Shown in pieces: positions 52,007 through 61,174 of a DNA stretch of 64,000 nt (position 1 is its first letter; every line of letters begins with the position of its first letter). The notes under the pieces were generated by a model, which saw only the letters and a program-made list of their open reading frames with translations, did not search any database and was not told where the DNA came from. A program made the position numbers and the translations under genes. Source of the DNA: Paraburkholderia solitsugae (lineage in GTDB: Bacteria; Pseudomonadota; Gammaproteobacteria; Burkholderiales; Burkholderiaceae). Location of the stretch: assembly GCF_013177695.1 (NCBI RefSeq), contig NZ_WOEY01000018.1, positions 116,141-180,140 of the forward strand. The letters run 5' to 3'.

Positions 52007-53890
52007 ATGCAACGTTCGATTGCCACCGTGTCGATCAGCGGGACCCTCGTCGAAAAGCTGACCGCCATCCAGGCGGCGGGCTTCGAAGGCGTCGAGATCT
52101 TTGAGAACGACCTGCTGTATTTCGACGGCTCGCCCGCCGAGGTGCGGCGCATCGCCGAGGATCTCGGGCTGAAAATCATGCTGTTCCAGCCGTTCCGCGA
52201 TTTCGACGGGGTGAGCCCGGAGCGCCTCGAGCGCAATCTGGATCGGGCGAAGCGCAAGTTCGACGTGATGCACGAACTGGGGACGGACCGGATTCTGGTG
52301 TGCAGCAACGTCTCGCCCGACACCATCGGCGACGATTCGCTGATGACCGACCAGTTGGGCGCGTTGGCCCGCGCGGCCGAAGCAGCCGGCGTGATCGCCG
52401 GTTATGAGGCACTCGCGTGGGGCAAGCACGTGAAAACCTACCGCCATGCGTGGAAGCTCGTCAACGCGGTGAACCATCCGAATCTCGGGCTCGTGCTCGA
52501 CAGCTTTCATACGCTGTCGCTAAACGATACGGTGGACGCGATCGCCGACATTCCAGGCGAACGCATCGCCTTCGTGCAAATCGCCGACGCGCCGAAGCTG
52601 GCCATGGACGTGCTCGAATGGAGCCGCCACTACCGCTGTTTTCCGGGCCAGGGCGATTTCGATCTGGCGGGCTTCACCGCGCAGGTCGTGAAAACCGGTT
52701 ACACAGGGCCGCTGTCGCTCGAAATTTTCAACGACGGCTTTCGCGCCGCACCGACCACCATCACCGCGGCGGACGGCCATCGCTCGCTGCTCTTCCTCGA
52801 GGAACAGACGCGCGCGCTGCTCGAGTCCACGCAGCAGCCTGTCGGCCAGCTCTATCAATCGCCCGCCGCGCCCGCGCATGTCGGCTATCAGTTTCTCGAG
52901 TTCGCGGTCGACCACACCACCCGCGCGCATCTTGTCGACTGGCTCGGCAAGCTGCGCTTTCGCCAGGCCGGCCAGCATCGTTCGAAAGATGTGACGCTGT
53001 TTCAGCACGGCGCGGCATCGATCGTGCTGAACGCCGAACCGGATTCATTCGCCAACGCCTTCTTCCAGCAGCATGGTTTGTCGCTGTGCGCGTCGGCATT
53101 TCGCGTGGATGACGCCAATCAGGCGTTCGAGCGCGCCGCCGGGTTCGGCTATGCCCCGTTCTCGGGCCAGATCGGCCCGAACGAACGCGTGCTGCCGGCT
53201 GTGCAGGCGCCCGACGGGAGCCTGAACTATTTCGTCGACGAGACGCCGGACCAGCCCACCCTGTTCGAAGCCGATTTCGTCCTCACCGACGTCAACGGTC
53301 CGACTGAAGTGGGGCCGCTCACGCGCATCGACCACGTCTGCCTGTCGGTGCCGGCGCCGTCGCTGGATACGTGGGTGCTGTTCCTGCGGACCGCGCTCGG
53401 CTTCCAGGCCGAGCCGGGCGTACTGGTGCCCGACCCGTACGGGCTGGTGCGCAGCCGCGCGCTGCGCAGTCATGACGGGTCGGTGCGCATCGTATTGAAC
53501 GCGTCGGTGGACCATCACACGGCGGTGGCTGAGGCATTGCACACATACCACGGCTCGGGCCTGAACCACGTCGCGTTCAGCACAGGCGACATTTTCAGCG
53601 CGGTTCCCGAATTCGTCGCCGACGGTCTGCCGGTGCTGCGCATCCCGCGCAATTACTACGACGACCTCGAGGCTCGCTATGCGCTGCCGGACGAGACGCT
53701 CGAGGCGCTGCGCGCGCACAATATCCTGTATGACCGCGATGAACGCGGCGGCGAGTTCTTCCACGCGTACACCGAACAACTGGATCAGCGGTTTTTTCTG
53801 GAGATTGTCGAACGGCGCGGTGGCTACGAGGGCTATGGCGCGGCCAATGCGGCTGTGCGGCTCGCCGCGCAGGCCCAGCGCCGCAAATAG
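52007..53890 (+). CDS. quiC: 3-dehydroshikimate dehydratase QuiC (TIM barrel + HPPD-like domains)
   Basis: A 627-residue fusion. The N-terminal half (about 1-285) is a sugar-phosphate-isomerase-like TIM barrel that dehydrates 3-dehydroshikimate to protocatechuate; metal/substrate residues appear in YEALAWGKHV, VLDSFHTLS and PLSLEIFND. The C-terminal half (about 290-620) has two VOC repeats like 4-hydroxyphenylpyruvate dioxygenase, with metal-type His/Glu in EFAVDHTTR, RIDHVCLSV and HVAFSTGDIF. This two-domain form is standard for QuiC1. It feeds protocatechuate to ring cleavage. ATG at 52007 with AGGAG upstream; divergent from aroQ. Confidence 0.93.
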   Translation: MQRSIATVSISGTLVEKLTAIQAAGFEGVEIFENDLLYFDGSPAEVRRIAEDLGLKIMLFQPFRDFDGVSPERLERNLDRAKRKFDVMHELGTDRILVCSNVSPDTIGDDSLMTDQLGALARAAEAAGVIAGYEALAWGKHVKTYRHAWKLVNAVNHPNLGLVLDSFHTLSLNDTVDAIADIPGERIAFVQIADAPKLAMDVLEWSRHYRCFPGQGDFDLAGFTAQVVKTGYTGPLSLEIFNDGFRAAPTTITAADGHRSLLFLEEQTRALLESTQQPVGQLYQSPAAPAHVGYQFLEFAVDHTTRAHLVDWLGKLRFRQAGQHRSKDVTLFQHGAASIVLNAEPDSFANAFFQQHGLSLCASAFRVDDANQAFERAAGFGYAPFSGQIGPNERVLPAVQAPDGSLNYFVDETPDQPTLFEADFVLTDVNGPTEVGPLTRIDHVCLSVPAPSLDTWVLFLRTALGFQAEPGVLVPDPYGLVRSRALRSHDGSVRIVLNASVDHHTAVAEALHTYHGSGLNHVAFSTGDIFSAVPEFVADGLPVLRIPRNYYDDLEARYALPDETLEALRAHNILYDRDERGGEFFHAYTEQLDQRFFLEIVERRGGYEGYGAANAAVRLAAQAQRRK

Positions 53891-54094
53891 GCGTTCGGCC
53901 TGCCACGCGGGAAGACGGCGGCAGGCGGCCTGCTGCCCGTCGATTCGGGCGGATCGGGCACGGCCCGTGCTTCATCGGGTCAAGCGGGCGCGCCGCGCCG
54001 ATATAATGGCGGTTGATCCGCGGCCCGGTGCCGCGCGCGCTGCCCCATGCGGGCGTCCCGCGCCCCGTCGTCCGAATGAAACGCCAGGAGAGAT

Positions 54095-54427
54095 ATGAAG
54101 AAGTTTGCCGTAGTCCTGTCAGTGCCCCTGCTTCTCAGCGCTTGCGCGTACTTCCAGAAAAATCCGGATGCCGGCGAACCCGTCATCGACACCACGACGC
54201 AGCGCTCGGTCAACGACGTGGTCGCCTGCCTGACGCAAGTGGCGACCAGCCACAATGACGCGTTCAAGTCGACCGACATCCCGCAAGGCCAGATGCTCGA
54301 CTTCGGCGATTCGAATATCGTCAAGGTGCGCAGCGACAATGGCGCGACGACTTATCGCTTCTACGCGGGCAAGCGCCACGTGAGCAATCTGTGGATTGAA
54401 TCGGCGAGCAAAACCTGCGCGCCGTAA
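54095..54427 (+). CDS. Small lipoprotein
   Basis: A 110-residue protein with a lipoprotein signal peptide (MKKFAVVLSVPLLLSAC; Cys at about 17) and a ribosome binding site GGAGAG about 7 nt upstream. The mature part is polar and beta-rich, with a second pair of Cys (VVACL near 44 and KTCAP at the end) that could form a disulfide. No family recognised; periplasmic side of a membrane is expected. Confidence 0.75.
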   Translation: MKKFAVVLSVPLLLSACAYFQKNPDAGEPVIDTTTQRSVNDVVACLTQVATSHNDAFKSTDIPQGQMLDFGDSNIVKVRSDNGATTYRFYAGKRHVSNLWIESASKTCAP

Positions 54428-54582
54428 GGTAAGCAAAGGTAATAATCGACCAAGTGTAACTGTCGGTAACTTGTTCCGGCGCAATCATAGTGTCACGGTG
54501 TTACATCACAATGGATCTTAAGAATCGTTTAAGACTTCGTCCGCATGATCCACCCGACACTATCCCGCACAAGGTGCGCTCC

Positions 54583-54843
54583 ATGAACCAGCCCGATCAC
54601 AACACGAATGAGACGACGGCACCGGCAAAGCGGCCCACAATTCTGCGCCGCCTGCTGAGCCACCACGAACTGGCAACGCTGCTGCTGTTGTTGCACGCGC
54701 CGATCGACGCATCCGCGAAACCCGAGATTCCACAGCTTCACGAAGCCGGCCTGATCGAAACGGTTGCCGGCCACGAAGGCGCCTCGCATATCCGTCTGAC
54801 GCCCGAAGGCAATGCAGTGTTGCGCGGGCTTGGCGTGAAATAA
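54583..54843 (+). CDS. Small hypothetical, possible winged-helix-like protein
   Basis: An 86-residue protein. After a 20-residue polar start it shows HHELATLLLLLHAPIDASAKPEIPQLHEAGLIETVAGHEGASHIRLTPEGNAVLRGLG. The LTPEGNAVLRGLG end resembles the wing/strand of a winged helix, and the middle has two helices and a turn. I cannot assign a family. Its start is either the ATG at 54583 or an upstream ATG at 54490; the first looks better because the residues before it are unlike protein. Confidence 0.6.
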   Translation: MNQPDHNTNETTAPAKRPTILRRLLSHHELATLLLLLHAPIDASAKPEIPQLHEAGLIETVAGHEGASHIRLTPEGNAVLRGLGVK

Positions 54844-54862
54844 GGCGAATCTTGCGGTTTCA

Positions 54863-55192
54863 TTACGCCTGCCAGACGCCGTACCCCGCCTCGCGCAGTC
54901 CAATCGCCAATTCCACCTCCATATCCTGTGCGCCTCGGTAAGGCATGGGATTGAACACTTCATACAATTCGGGCAAGAGGCGCAGGCCGTAATCGCGCAC
55001 ATAGCGATTTGCCTGAATGCCGGCCTTGTGCCGGTCGAATCTCAGATCCGGGTCCAGTCCCGTCATTCCCACGTAGACGCACGGTTTGTCGAACCGGTAA
55101 TCCGGATTCGCGCGGCGAAAGCGCGCCTCATTCCAGACCGTGTCGTCGAGTGCGACAACGTAGACGTAGTAATGATGCTTGCGACGAACCAT
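54863..55192 (-). CDS. Stand-alone GIY-YIG-like protein
   Basis: A 109-residue protein of GIY-YIG-like layout. First strand YYVYVVAL (about 8-15), then CVYVGMTGLDPDLRFDRHKAG (about 38-58) in place of YIG with the Arg/His helix. A C-terminal Glu lies in DMEVELAIGLREAGYGV (about 90-106). It would be a small nuclease-fold protein without extra DNA-binding domains. The variant spelling of the motifs means catalysis is uncertain. It sits between the small hypothetical and the AraC regulator, with about 10 nt to the latter. Confidence 0.62.
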   Translation of the reverse strand: MVRRKHHYYVYVVALDDTVWNEARFRRANPDYRFDKPCVYVGMTGLDPDLRFDRHKAGIQANRYVRDYGLRLLPELYEVFNPMPYRGAQDMEVELAIGLREAGYGVWQA

Positions 55193-55202
55193 GTGTGGCA
55201 GA

Positions 55203-55970
55203 TCAGCTTCGCGCGGTTCCGTGCAGCAGCATCCGGTACTCGGTCGGCGTGACGCCGACGGTCGCCTTGAATTGGCGCGTAAAGGCGCTGTGGTCGGTGT
55301 AGCCGCAGAGCGCGGCGACGTCGGTGACCTTGTCGTGCGAGACCAGCAGCGCGGTGGCGGCGTCCAGTCGCGTTTTCAGCAACACCTGGCGCGGCGTCAA
55401 ATGAAACACTTTGTGAAAGTAGCGCTCCAGTTGCGCCACCGACATATCCGCCATCGTAGCAAGCTGTTTCAGATTTAACGGCTGCACGTAATTTTCCTGG
55501 ATGGACTGCACCACCGCCGCCAGCCGGCTGTAAGCGGGATGACTGCTTTCGTCCGCTTTCAGGTCGCGGGAGATGCCGGCGAGGCCGACCACCTTGCCCG
55601 CCGGATCGCGCAACGGCTGCTTGCAGGTCAGGCACCAACCCGGCTGGCGGCCGGGATACAGGTGCAACTCCAGTTGATCGATCATCTGGCTGCCGATATT
55701 GATGATCGCTTCATCCTGTGCGGTGTAGATGCGGCCGAAACGGCGCGGGAAGACGTCCTCGGCGGTCTTGCCGAGCAACGCGGCCTTTTCCTTGAAACCG
55801 CAGCGCGAGGCCAGCGTCCGATTGACCAGCACATAGCGGGCGTGCTCGTCCTTGACGAAGAACACGACGTCAGGCATCGCGTCGAACACAGGCTCGAGCA
55901 GCGTGAAATGCGACAGCATGCCGGACAGCGTTGCGTCGTCCGGTTCGAGCGGATGAGCCAGCGTGTTCAT
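55203..55970 (-). CDS. AraC-family regulator with N-terminal PAS domain
   Basis: A 255-residue regulator. A PAS-like sensor (about 20-125, FDAMPDVVFFVKDEHARYVLVNRTLASRCGF) precedes an AraC DNA-binding domain (about 145-250, two HTHs: LNLKQLATMADMSVAQLERYFHKVFHLTPRQ and VTDVAALCGYTDHSAFTRQFKATVGVTPTEYR). It is the gene beside the D-hydroxyproline dehydrogenase genes and probably activates them. The ATG at 55970 is chosen; longer frames run into a degenerate repeat region. Confidence 0.85.
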   Translation of the reverse strand: MNTLAHPLEPDDATLSGMLSHFTLLEPVFDAMPDVVFFVKDEHARYVLVNRTLASRCGFKEKAALLGKTAEDVFPRRFGRIYTAQDEAIINIGSQMIDQLELHLYPGRQPGWCLTCKQPLRDPAGKVVGLAGISRDLKADESSHPAYSRLAAVVQSIQENYVQPLNLKQLATMADMSVAQLERYFHKVFHLTPRQVLLKTRLDAATALLVSHDKVTDVAALCGYTDHSAFTRQFKATVGVTPTEYRMLLHGTARS

Positions 55971-55982
55971 CGTGCGGGTTCC

Positions 55983-56066
55983 GTGGTCGGTGCAGTTATT
56001 GGTGCGGTTACCGGTACATCTGTCGGTACATTGGCTGAAGCATTCGCGGGTTCGCTTGCCGGCGTG
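55983..56066 (+). repeat. Degenerate 12-bp tandem repeat upstream of the AraC gene
   Basis: Seven consecutive 12-nt units of the type GTxxxCGGTxCA can be aligned (for example GTGGTCGGTGCA, GTTATTGGTGCG, GTTACCGGTACA). They lie immediately upstream of the AraC/PAS gene start on the complementary strand, in its leader. Origin and role unknown. Confidence 0.5.
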
Positions 56067-56191
56067 TGCCAGTGCATTCAACCATGCGTTCGCCGATGCA
56101 CTCGTTCGTACAATTGGACGGTTGGCGTGTGCGGTCGATTATAGGGCCGCGTCGCCACCGATAATATCCAGCAAGCGTCAGGAGACCGGTG

Positions 56192-57472
56192 TCATTCGGC
56201 CAGCGGCTGCTCCGCACTTGCCGCCATCAACGTGCCGACTTGCGCAGGACTGAACGGCGGGCGCGGCGTTGCGGCTTGCCAGCCGAAATACAATCCAGCC
56301 GCGGCACCGCAGATTCGTCCCTGGCATGCGCCCATTCCGCAGCGGGTATGCAGCTTCGCCTCGCGCCAATCCGGATAGGCACGCACCTCGCCGATGCTGA
56401 CGTCTTCGCACCGGCAGAGCAGCGTGGCGTCGCCGGGTGGCGTGCGCGCGGCGGCTTGCAGGGCAAACGCCGCTTCGACGCGCGTGCCGAAACGCTGCCA
56501 GCGGGCTCGTTGCGCACGCAGTGCGGTGCGGCTGGCGAGGGCGCCGCTTGCCGAAAGGCCCGCGAGCTCGCCTTCCACACCCACCAGCTCCGCGCCGCCG
56601 ACGCCCGTGCATTCGCCTGCCGCCAGTACGCCGTCGATCGACGTCCGCTGCTCACCGTCGACGACGATCTCGCCTGCTTCATTGATCGCACAGCCGAGCG
56701 CTTGCGCGAGCGTGATATTCGGCACGAGTCCATAGCCGCAGGCGATGCGGTCACAGTCAAGCGTCAAGTCCCGATGACCGCGCTGGATCGTTACGCGCTC
56801 GACGCGGCCTTCACCCTCCGCTTGCCGCACGATGCTGCCGGTCCAGTAGCGCAGTCCCGCGAAGCCACGCGTCATGGCAACGGCTTGCCGCAATTTCGCG
56901 GGCTCGCTCAACAACGAGACGCCGAAGCGGGCGACCTTGAGCGCAGACGCCTGTTCCACCACCGCCGCGACCCGCGCCCCAGCAGCACGCGCGGTAGCGA
57001 GCGCGGCGATCAGCAAAGGGCCGCTGCCTGCGATCACGATCCGTTCGCCGCGCACCGGCATGCCGCCTTTGATGAGTGCCTGAAGCGCGCCTGCACCGGT
57101 CACGCCGGGCAGCGTCCAGCCGGCGAATGGCAATAGCCGCTCGCGCGCGCCGGTCGCGAGGATCAACCGATCGTAGCTGATGGACACGCCACCCTGCTCA
57201 GCCGACTCAAGCAGCAAACCGCGCGGACCCAGAGGCGCGATCACGCGAGTCGACGGCAAAAGGGTGACGTTGTTGTGCATCTTCAAGGCGGCGAGCAACC
57301 CGTGCAGCGGCGCTTGCGGCGGATGGCCCGGACCTTGCCGCCAGATTTGACCACCGGCGCGCGGATTGTCGTCGAGCAGCGCGACCGTGGCGCCCTCGCG
57401 CGCCGCTGCCTGCGCGGCGTTCAACCCGGCGGGACCGGCGCCCACCACGACGATATCGAAGTGCTGCTTCAT
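56192..57472 (-). CDS. D-hydroxyproline dehydrogenase alpha-like subunit (FAD/NAD-binding, 2Fe-2S)
   Basis: A 426-residue protein of the opine-oxidase/HcnB type. FAD site VVVGAGPAGLNAAQAA (about 8-23), a second dinucleotide motif IVIAGSGPLLIAAL (about 145-158) and a C-terminal BFD-like [2Fe-2S] domain with CRCED (about 365-369) and TRCGMGACQGRICG (about 386-399). Overlaps the ferredoxin-like gene by ATGA. With that gene and the DAO-family gene it forms a three-subunit dehydrogenase, as in the Lhp system of Pseudomonas. Alternatives are other opine/amino-acid oxidases of the same type. Confidence 0.85.
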   Translation of the reverse strand: MKQHFDIVVVGAGPAGLNAAQAAAREGATVALLDDNPRAGGQIWRQGPGHPPQAPLHGLLAALKMHNNVTLLPSTRVIAPLGPRGLLLESAEQGGVSISYDRLILATGARERLLPFAGWTLPGVTGAGALQALIKGGMPVRGERIVIAGSGPLLIAALATARAAGARVAAVVEQASALKVARFGVSLLSEPAKLRQAVAMTRGFAGLRYWTGSIVRQAEGEGRVERVTIQRGHRDLTLDCDRIACGYGLVPNITLAQALGCAINEAGEIVVDGEQRTSIDGVLAAGECTGVGGAELVGVEGELAGLSASGALASRTALRAQRARWQRFGTRVEAAFALQAAARTPPGDATLLCRCEDVSIGEVRAYPDWREAKLHTRCGMGACQGRICGAAAGLYFGWQAATPRPPFSPAQVGTLMAASAEQPLAE

Positions 57473-57744
57473 CGCGTGCCCGTGGTGGTAGGGGTGCAAA
57501 CCACCTGCCCTTCGCGGCAAAGCGTCTGGCACGCTAGCGCATACATCCGGCCGTCGATCGTGACGCGGCACTCCTGGCACACGCCCATCCCGCACAGTGC
57601 CGCGCGCGGTTGGCCGCTAACCGAAGTCCGCGTGCCGCGCACACCTGCAACGACAAGCGCCGCAGCCACGGTCGTACCCGCTTCGACCGCAATGCTTCTA
57701 CCGTCGATCGTCAAGCGGACGCACGCTGCATCAGCGTTAGTCAT
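57469..57744 (-). CDS. 2Fe-2S ferredoxin-like subunit of the dehydrogenase
   Basis: A 91-residue (2Fe-2S) protein of the HcnA/SoxD2-like type with the plant-type ferredoxin cysteines in ALCGMGVCQECRV and a further Cys in LACQT. It shares ATGA overlap with the FAD/NAD subunit downstream and 8 nt overlap with the DAO-family gene upstream. Start: ATG at 57744. Confidence 0.87.
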   Translation of the reverse strand: MTNADAACVRLTIDGRSIAVEAGTTVAAALVVAGVRGTRTSVSGQPRAALCGMGVCQECRVTIDGRMYALACQTLCREGQVVCTPTTTGTR

Positions 57745-58864
57745 AGGCCACCTCCTGCGCAAAACGGCCCGGCAGGTACGGCTCGACAGGAATCGGCGCG
57801 ACGTTCCCCATGATTTGCGCGGCGAGCAACTTTGCAGTTGCCAGCGAGGTCGTCACGCCAAGGCCTTCGTGTCCGACAGCGAGCCACACGCCAGGCGCAA
57901 AATCGCCGGCCGGACCGATCAACGGCAAACCATCAGGCGATGCCGCGCGAAAGCCGGTCCACGCGCGGATGCCATTGAGTGTCGGCAGGACCGGCAGATA
58001 GTGTGCGGCACGCTGCAGCATCTGAGCGAGTACCGGCATGTCGACGGCGGCATCGGTTGTGTCGAACTGGCGCGACGAGCCGATCAGCAACTGGCCTGTA
58101 GGCCGCGGCTGCGCATTGAATGCCACCGAGGTGCCGGCCGCGTGATGCGCGCTCTTGATATAGCCGAGTTCGAGCAGTTGATGGCGAATGAGTTCGGGGT
58201 AGCGGTCGGTGATCAGCAGATGCCCCTTCTTCGGCTGCAACGGCAGCGACCGCAGCAGTTGCTGAGCACCCAGACCATTGGCAACGATCACATGTGCCGC
58301 GCTAATGCGCTCACCGTCGGCCAGTGTCACACCGTCAGCGCTGACTGCGGCAACCCGTGCGCCGAGCCGCACACGGATATTCTCGACTCCTGAGGATTGC
58401 GTCAGAAGCCACTCGGCGACGGTGGGCGCATACACGATGCTGTCGTGCTCGATCCGCAAGCCGCCCGCCATCGATGCCGCGAGCGCCGGTTCGCACGCCC
58501 GCAACGCAGCCGCGTCGAGCAGTTGGCCGCAGACGCCCTGTGCTTCGAACGCGGCATGCATGGCTTTGGCGGCTTGCCATTCCTCGTCGTCGGCTGCGAC
58601 CCATAGCGTGCCGCAGCGCGCGAACGCGTCGCGTAGGCGCAACTGCGGCGCGAGCGCCAGCCACAAATCGCGCGAATAGCGGCTCAACGTGAATTCCGCG
58701 GGTGAGTCGTTCATCACGACAATATGGCCCATGCCCGCCGCCGTCGCGCCGCCGCCGATGCCGTGTGCGTCGAGTACCTCGACGCACAAGCCGAGCGCGG
58801 CCAACTCCGCCGCGCAAGCCGCGCCGACAATGCCCGCGCCGACAATCAACGCATCCGCTGTCAT
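57737..58864 (-). CDS. FAD-dependent oxidoreductase, beta-like subunit of D-hydroxyproline dehydrogenase
   Basis: A 375-residue DAO-family flavoprotein with N-terminal [18 protein letters not shown] (about 4-21), [14 protein letters not shown] (about 36-49) and ends in the usual [18 protein letters not shown] (about 336-353). In the hydroxyproline pathway it oxidises cis-4-hydroxy-D-proline to 1-pyrroline-4-hydroxy-2-carboxylate. It overlaps the epimerase gene by 4 nt (ATGA), which strongly supports that assignment. Start: ATG at 58864. Confidence 0.87.
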   Translation of the reverse strand: MTADALIVGAGIVGAACAAELAALGLCVEVLDAHGIGGGATAAGMGHIVVMNDSPAEFTLSRYSRDLWLALAPQLRLRDAFARCGTLWVAADDEEWQAAKAMHAAFEAQGVCGQLLDAAALRACEPALAASMAGGLRIEHDSIVYAPTVAEWLLTQSSGVENIRVRLGARVAAVSADGVTLADGERISAAHVIVANGLGAQQLLRSLPLQPKKGHLLITDRYPELIRHQLLELGYIKSAHHAAGTSVAFNAQPRPTGQLLIGSSRQFDTTDAAVDMPVLAQMLQRAAHYLPVLPTLNGIRAWTGFRAASPDGLPLIGPAGDFAPGVWLAVGHEGLGVTTSLATAKLLAAQIMGNVAPIPVEPYLPGRFAQEVAYD

Positions 58865-59808
58865 GCCGTGCGGATACCCCACGCGAACGGATCGCGCTCG
58901 TCGAAACACAAACGCCCTTCGGCCATGATGTGCGCGTGGCCGGTGATGGTCGGAATCACCGAAACACCGTCGGCGGCGTCACGATAGCTCGCCTCGAAGA
59001 CGCTGCCGATGATGCTCTCCTGCCGCCACACCGCGCCAACGGCCAGCTTGCCGTCGGCGGCGAGGCAGGCGATTTTCGCGCTCGTGCCGGTGCCGCACGG
59101 CGAGCGGTCATACGCGTTGCCGGGACAGAGGACGAAGCTGCGGCTGTCGATACCGTCGCGCGAGCCGGGTCCAAACAGTTCGATGTGGTCGATCAGGGCG
59201 CCGTCCGCGCCGGTGATGCGCTGCGCGATCAGCGCATCGCGGATTGCGCCACTGAACGCGGTCAGCTCGGCGATACGCGCAGCCTCCAGCGTGCGCCCGT
59301 GGTCGGCGACGAGAAAGAACCAGTTGCCGCCCCAGCCAATGTCGCCACTCAACCTGCCGTAGCCCGGCACGTCCACCTGCACGCCTTGCCGGTAACGATA
59401 AGCCGGCACGTTGCGCACGGCCACACTGCCGTCCTCGTTGAGGGTCGCTTCGACGATGCCGACCGGCGTCTCAATCCGGTGACGCCCAGGCCCGATCCGT
59501 CCCAAGTGCGCGAGCGAGACGACGAGACCGATCGTGCCGTGCCCACACATGCCGAGATAGCCGACGTTGTTGAAGAAGATCACGCCGGCCGCGCACGCGG
59601 GGTCGTCCGGTTCGCACAGCAGCGCGCCGACCACCACATCCGAGCCGCGCGGCTCGGTGACGATGCCCGCGCGCCAGTCGTCGAAATGGGTGCGAAACAC
59701 GTCGAGACGCTGCGCCAGCGTGCCGCCGCCCAACTCCGGGCCACCCGACACCACGAGGCGGGTCGGTTCACCGCCGGTGTGCGAGTCGATGATGTCTAGG
59801 GTTTTCAT
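58861..59808 (-). CDS. lhpA: 4-hydroxyproline 2-epimerase (proline racemase family)
   Basis: A 315-residue enzyme of the proline racemase family. Both catalytic cysteines are present: [10 protein letters not shown] (about 88) and [12 protein letters not shown] (about 236), which marks a racemase/epimerase rather than the dehydratase group (Cys/Thr). It converts trans-4-hydroxy-L-proline to cis-4-hydroxy-D-proline. Coupled to the dehydrogenase genes on the same strand. Start chosen at [15 protein letters not shown], with an alternative ATG 9 nt upstream; neither has a strong ribosome binding site. Confidence 0.92.
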   Translation of the reverse strand: MKTLDIIDSHTGGEPTRLVVSGGPELGGGTLAQRLDVFRTHFDDWRAGIVTEPRGSDVVVGALLCEPDDPACAAGVIFFNNVGYLGMCGHGTIGLVVSLAHLGRIGPGRHRIETPVGIVEATLNEDGSVAVRNVPAYRYRQGVQVDVPGYGRLSGDIGWGGNWFFLVADHGRTLEAARIAELTAFSGAIRDALIAQRITGADGALIDHIELFGPGSRDGIDSRSFVLCPGNAYDRSPCGTGTSAKIACLAADGKLAVGAVWRQESIIGSVFEASYRDAADGVSVIPTITGHAHIMAEGRLCFDERDPFAWGIRTA

Positions 59809-60164
59809 GATGCACATGGTAGGAAGACCAGGCGTCGAAGTCTTGGTGTGCTTAAGCGCCGATTGTGACGATTTCAGCATAGTGCTTCTGCCAGTCCGCA
59901 CACGTCTCAATCTTTGGAAACGGGCGAAACCCACACTTGAACGGCGTACGGCGGCCGGACTCAAGAGCACGTGTAATGCCCTGTCCATAAGACTTTGACA
60001 CACTGTGCGTCCTATCCCGAAATAACCGGCCTGCCCGATCATGTTTGGCTTGCAGGCACAGCCACTATGCTGAAATCGTCATCTGCCACGCGTGAATCAC
60101 GCAAGACGGCGGCGTTTTCCCTGCTTACACTGCGCTTGAACTCAACACACTCAGGAGAGCAGTC
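59809..60164. other. Divergent region, epimerase / deaminase
   Basis: About 355 nt with the promoters for the hydroxyproline genes in both directions. Ribosome binding site AGGAGA precedes the deaminase GTG. No strong palindrome or repeat was found; the AraC-type activator may bind here. Confidence 0.45.
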
Positions 60165-61070
60165 GTGGCGCATATCTGGGAAGGCGTATGGCCCGCAGTG
60201 ACCACCAAGTTTCACGCGGATTTCAGCATAGATCGCGAATGGACCGGCAAGAATATCGAAGCTCAGATCGACGCGGGCGTGGACGGCATCATCGTGTGCG
60301 GATCGCTAGGCGAAGCGTCGACACTCTCGCTGGACGAGAAGCTGCAAGTGCTCGACATCGCCGTCGAGGCCGCGCGTGGCCGCGTGCCGGTTCTGCTGAC
60401 GATCGCCGAGAACAGCACGCTCGACGCCTGCCGCCAGGCCGAAGCCGGCAGCCGGCACGGCGCAGCCGGTTTCATGGTGCTGCCCGGGCTGCGCTATCTG
60501 TCCGACCGGCGTGAGACGCTGCATCACTTTCGCAGCGTCGCCGATGCAAGCGCGCTGCCGCTGATGATCTATAACAATCCGCTGGCCTATGGCGTCGACA
60601 TGACGCCCGAGATGTTCGCGGAAATCGCCGACGAAAAGAAGATCGTCGCGATCAAGGAATCATGCGGCGATGTGCGGCGCGTGACCGATCTGATCAACGT
60701 GGTCGGCGACCGCTTCGCGATCCTGTGCGGCGTCGACAACCTGGCGATGGAAGCGATCTTGATGGGCGCGCATGGCTGGGTGGCCGGTCTCGTATGCGCG
60801 TTTCCGCGCGAGACGGTCGTGATTTACAAGTTGCTGAAGGCCGGCCGTCTTGAAGAAGCCCGAGCGATCTATCGCTGGTTCGCGCCCCTGCTCGCGCTCG
60901 ACGTGTCGTCGAAGCTGGTGCAAAACATCAAGCTTGTCGAGACGATCGTTGGGCTTGGCACGGAGCCAGTGCGGCCGCCGCGTCTGCCGTTGGCCGGAGA
61001 TGAACGCAAGGCGGTGGAAGCGTTGATCCGCCGGGCGATTGAAGCCCGGCCGGTATTGCCGCAGCTTTAA
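60165..61070 (+). CDS. lhpC: 1-pyrroline-4-hydroxy-2-carboxylate deaminase (DapA superfamily)
   Basis: A 301-residue protein of the dihydrodipicolinate synthase superfamily with Schiff-base Lys in VAIKESCGD (about 163) and Tyr in IYNNP. It deaminates the D-hydroxyproline oxidation product to alpha-ketoglutarate semialdehyde, completing the pathway shared with LhpA and the dehydrogenase. Start is GTG at 60165 (AGGAGA, 7 nt). The final alpha-ketoglutarate semialdehyde dehydrogenase gene is not in the window. Confidence 0.86.
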   Translation: MAHIWEGVWPAVTTKFHADFSIDREWTGKNIEAQIDAGVDGIIVCGSLGEASTLSLDEKLQVLDIAVEAARGRVPVLLTIAENSTLDACRQAEAGSRHGAAGFMVLPGLRYLSDRRETLHHFRSVADASALPLMIYNNPLAYGVDMTPEMFAEIADEKKIVAIKESCGDVRRVTDLINVVGDRFAILCGVDNLAMEAILMGAHGWVAGLVCAFPRETVVIYKLLKAGRLEEARAIYRWFAPLLALDVSSKLVQNIKLVETIVGLGTEPVRPPRLPLAGDERKAVEALIRRAIEARPVLPQL

Positions 61071-61174
61071 GTTACCTCGATGAACCCGGGCCCGCTTTCA
61101 GCCGCGAGCCGGAAGCGGGGGCAGGCCGGCGCATACGGCCCGCAACACCCGCCGTTCCATCTGCCGGCGCCAGT

